Positions 3,853 through 5,329 of a DNA stretch of 5,329 nt are shown here, piece after piece (within the stretch, counting starts at the first letter, position 1; each line of letters starts with the position of its first letter). The notes under the pieces are model-generated. The model worked only from the letters and a program-made list of their open reading frames with translations. It was not told where the DNA came from and searched no databases. This stretch comes from an uncultured Clostridium sp. (GTDB lineage Bacteria > Bacillota > Clostridia > Lachnospirales > Lachnospiraceae). The stretch lies in the NCBI GenBank assembly GCA_937902905.1, contig CALELW010000070.1:1-5329 (forward strand), given 5' to 3'. A program made the position numbers and the translations under genes.

Positions 3853-5329
3853 CTACTCCTCCGCCCAAGCAAGCGCACAGCGTACGGCACGCTTCCATCC
3901 GGCTAATTTTTCATTTCGCAATTCTTCCGGCATATCTGCCGCAAACGTTTTAGAGAGTGCCCAGTTTTTACGGATATCGTCCAAATCCTCCCAGTAACCT
4001 ACGGCAAGACCTGCCAGATAAGCAGCTCCCAGTGCAGTTGTCTCTACGCACTCCGGTCGAAGCACATCAACACCGAGTACATCGGATTGAAACTGCATTA
4101 GAAAATTATTATTCGATGCCCCGCCGTCAACTTTAAGACTGACAATATCGACACCGGATTCCTGCTCCATAATTTTCAAAATATCGTAAGTCTGATATGC
4201 CATCGCTTCCAGAATGGCACGCACAAAATGCTCTTTTTTGCAGCCTCTTGTCAGACCTACAACCGTTCCTCTTGCGTATGGATTCCAATATGGGGCACCA
4301 AGGCCGGTAAATGCAGGAACAACATAGACACCATTCGTGTCTTCCACCGCATTGGCAAATACCTCTGTCTGAGCAGCATCTTTCAATAACTCCATCTCAT
4401 CACGCAGCCACTGCACACCTGCGCCAGCCACGAAAATACTACCCTCCAGCGCATATTGGATTTGATTTTCAAAACTTGCTGCAATCGTAGTGAGCAGACC
4501 GTTTTTTGAATCTACCGCTTTTTCTCCCGTATTCATCAACAAAAAGCAGCCGGTTCCATAAGTATTTTCACTTCTCCCGGCAGAAAACAGCACTGTCCAA
4601 ACAAAGCCGCCTGCTGGTCCCCTGCTGCCCCGGCAATCGGGATTTTCCCGCCGAGCAGACTCAAATCCGTACATCCGTAAACACTGCTGGACGGGCGAAC
4701 CTCCGGAAGCATAGATTTTGGAATATGAAAATAATCTAAAATTTTCTCATCCCAACGCAAATTATGAATATCAAACATCATCGTTCTGGACGCATTTGTG
4801 TAATCGGTTACATGAACAGCACCCTTCGTCAAATTCCAAATCAGCCAGGTATCCACCGTTCCAAAAAGCAAATCACCTGCTTCTGCCTTCTCCCTCGCCC
4901 CTGTAACATGATCCAATATCCATGCAATTTTCGATGCAGAAAAATAAGCATCCGGAATCAGACCCGTCGTCTTTTGCACATAATCAGCCAGACCATCTTT
5001 CACCAGTTTTTCAATGTCATCTGCTGTTCTTCGGCACTGCCACACAATCGCATTGTAAATAGGCTGTCCTGTATGCCGGTCCCAGACAATTGTCGTTTCT
5101 CTTTGATTCGTAATACCAATCCCCGCTATATTTTCGCCGGTTACACCAATTTTACTCATCGCCTCTGTCGCGACGGATAACTGTGAAGCCCAGATTTCCA
5201 TAGGGTCATGCTCCACCCATCCCGCATGAGGATAAATCTGTTCAAATTCTTTCTGTGCCATGCTGCAGATATTTCCCTGCTTGTCAAACAAAATACAGCG
5301 TGAACTTGTCGTTCCCTGGTCCAGTGCTA
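3853..5329 (-). CDS. glpK: glycerol kinase, first codons outside window, frameshifted by a one-base deletion
   Basis: GlpK phosphorylates glycerol with ATP to sn-glycerol 3-phosphate in the cytoplasm. The frame enters at 5327 with ALDQGTTSSRCILFDKQG, the N-terminal phosphate-binding loop; compared with the usual ~500 residues only about six are missing. Next come TNQRETTIVWD with the glycerol-binding Arg-Glu, NAIVWQCRRTADD, GLIPDAYFSASKIAWIL, FGTVDTWLIWNLT, TDYTNASRTMMFDIH and GAAGDQQAALFGQ with the catalytic Asp. Near 4565-4568 the frame fails: GTG AAA ATA reads on to a stop at 4536. One added A restores VKNTYGTGCFLLMNTGEK. The rest (NGLLTTIAASF, FTGLGAPYWNPYARG, KVDGGASNNNFLMQFQSDVL, TTALGAAYLAGLAVGYW) is intact to TAG at 3855-3853. 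No histidine lies in the segment before IPIAG, where enterococcal GlpK is phosphorylated by HPr. The gene is either mis-sequenced by one base or a recent pseudogene. Confidence 0.93.
4565..4568 (-). other. glpK: A4 run where glpK loses its frame (one base missing)
   Basis: On the minus strand GTG AAA ATA CTT ATG GAA takes the place of the expected GTG AAA AAT ACT TAT GGA, which encodes the conserved V-K-N-T-Y-G of glycerol kinase. A fifth A repairs the frame exactly, with no other change needed on either side. The site is not a -1 slippery heptamer (G_AAA_ATA), so recoding is unlikely. Confidence 0.85.

Noticed and set aside
4536..4674. Two separate genes for the halves of glycerol kinase
   Set aside because: The two frames are consecutive parts of one conserved enzyme. 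The overlap region of the second half (from MYGFESARR) is out-of-frame nonsense until the break at 4565-4568.
1..5329. CRISPR array, tRNA, rRNA, transposase or insertion-sequence ends
   Set aside because: No regularly spaced identical repeats, no RNA-gene core sequences, and no transposase-like reading frame or terminal inverted repeats were seen. The 53-bp units are only about 57 percent alike and number barely two.

Overview
The window looks like chromosomal or accessory DNA of a low-GC, Gram-positive anaerobe, most likely a clostridial gut bacterium of the Lachnospiraceae type. That rests on the AT-rich sequence, strong AGGAGG-like ribosome sites, and recognisable gene types; I could not search a database. 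Every gene I can support is on the minus strand, so transcription runs from high to low coordinates.

Reading in the direction of transcription: (a) 5329-3853 is glycerol kinase (glpK). It lacks only its first few codons at the window edge and is broken by a one-base deletion in an A-run near 4565-4568. (b) 3852-3576 holds small-ORF debris: a 26-codon ORF abutting the glpK stop, diverged 53-bp repeats carrying GTCAAC, a long imperfect hairpin, and a reconstructable 51-residue gene carrying two extra bases. (c) 3579-3361 is a 72-residue protein of unknown function, joined to that broken gene by an ATGA overlap. (d) 3313-2472 is an ANT(6)/AadE-like nucleotidyltransferase whose best start is out of frame with the body by one base at an A6 run. 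(e) 2364-1708 and 1680-1063 form a two-gene unit: a divergent PAP2-family membrane phosphatase, then an HTH (XRE) regulator fused to a four-helix membrane domain. Two overlapping palindromes lie upstream. (f) From a very good sigma-A type promoter (1021-993) runs a compact unit: an 85-residue antitoxin-like protein, an overlapping 180-residue DUF2441-like protein, and the N-terminus of a Nudix hydrolase that leaves the window at base 1.

Two things deserve attention. First, the unit at 1-1021 has the layout of a toxin-antitoxin-like or ADP-ribose-related module: a small helical protein, a translationally coupled protein that may have an ADP-ribosyltransferase-like fold, and a Nudix hydrolase. 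This is inference from layout and weak motifs. Second, four apparent one-base indels fall within about 1.3 kb (3288-4568), three of them in homopolymer runs, while the genes from 1 to 2471 are all intact. That pattern suggests either read or assembly error or real local decay. The glpK and nucleotidyltransferase calls should be read with that in mind.
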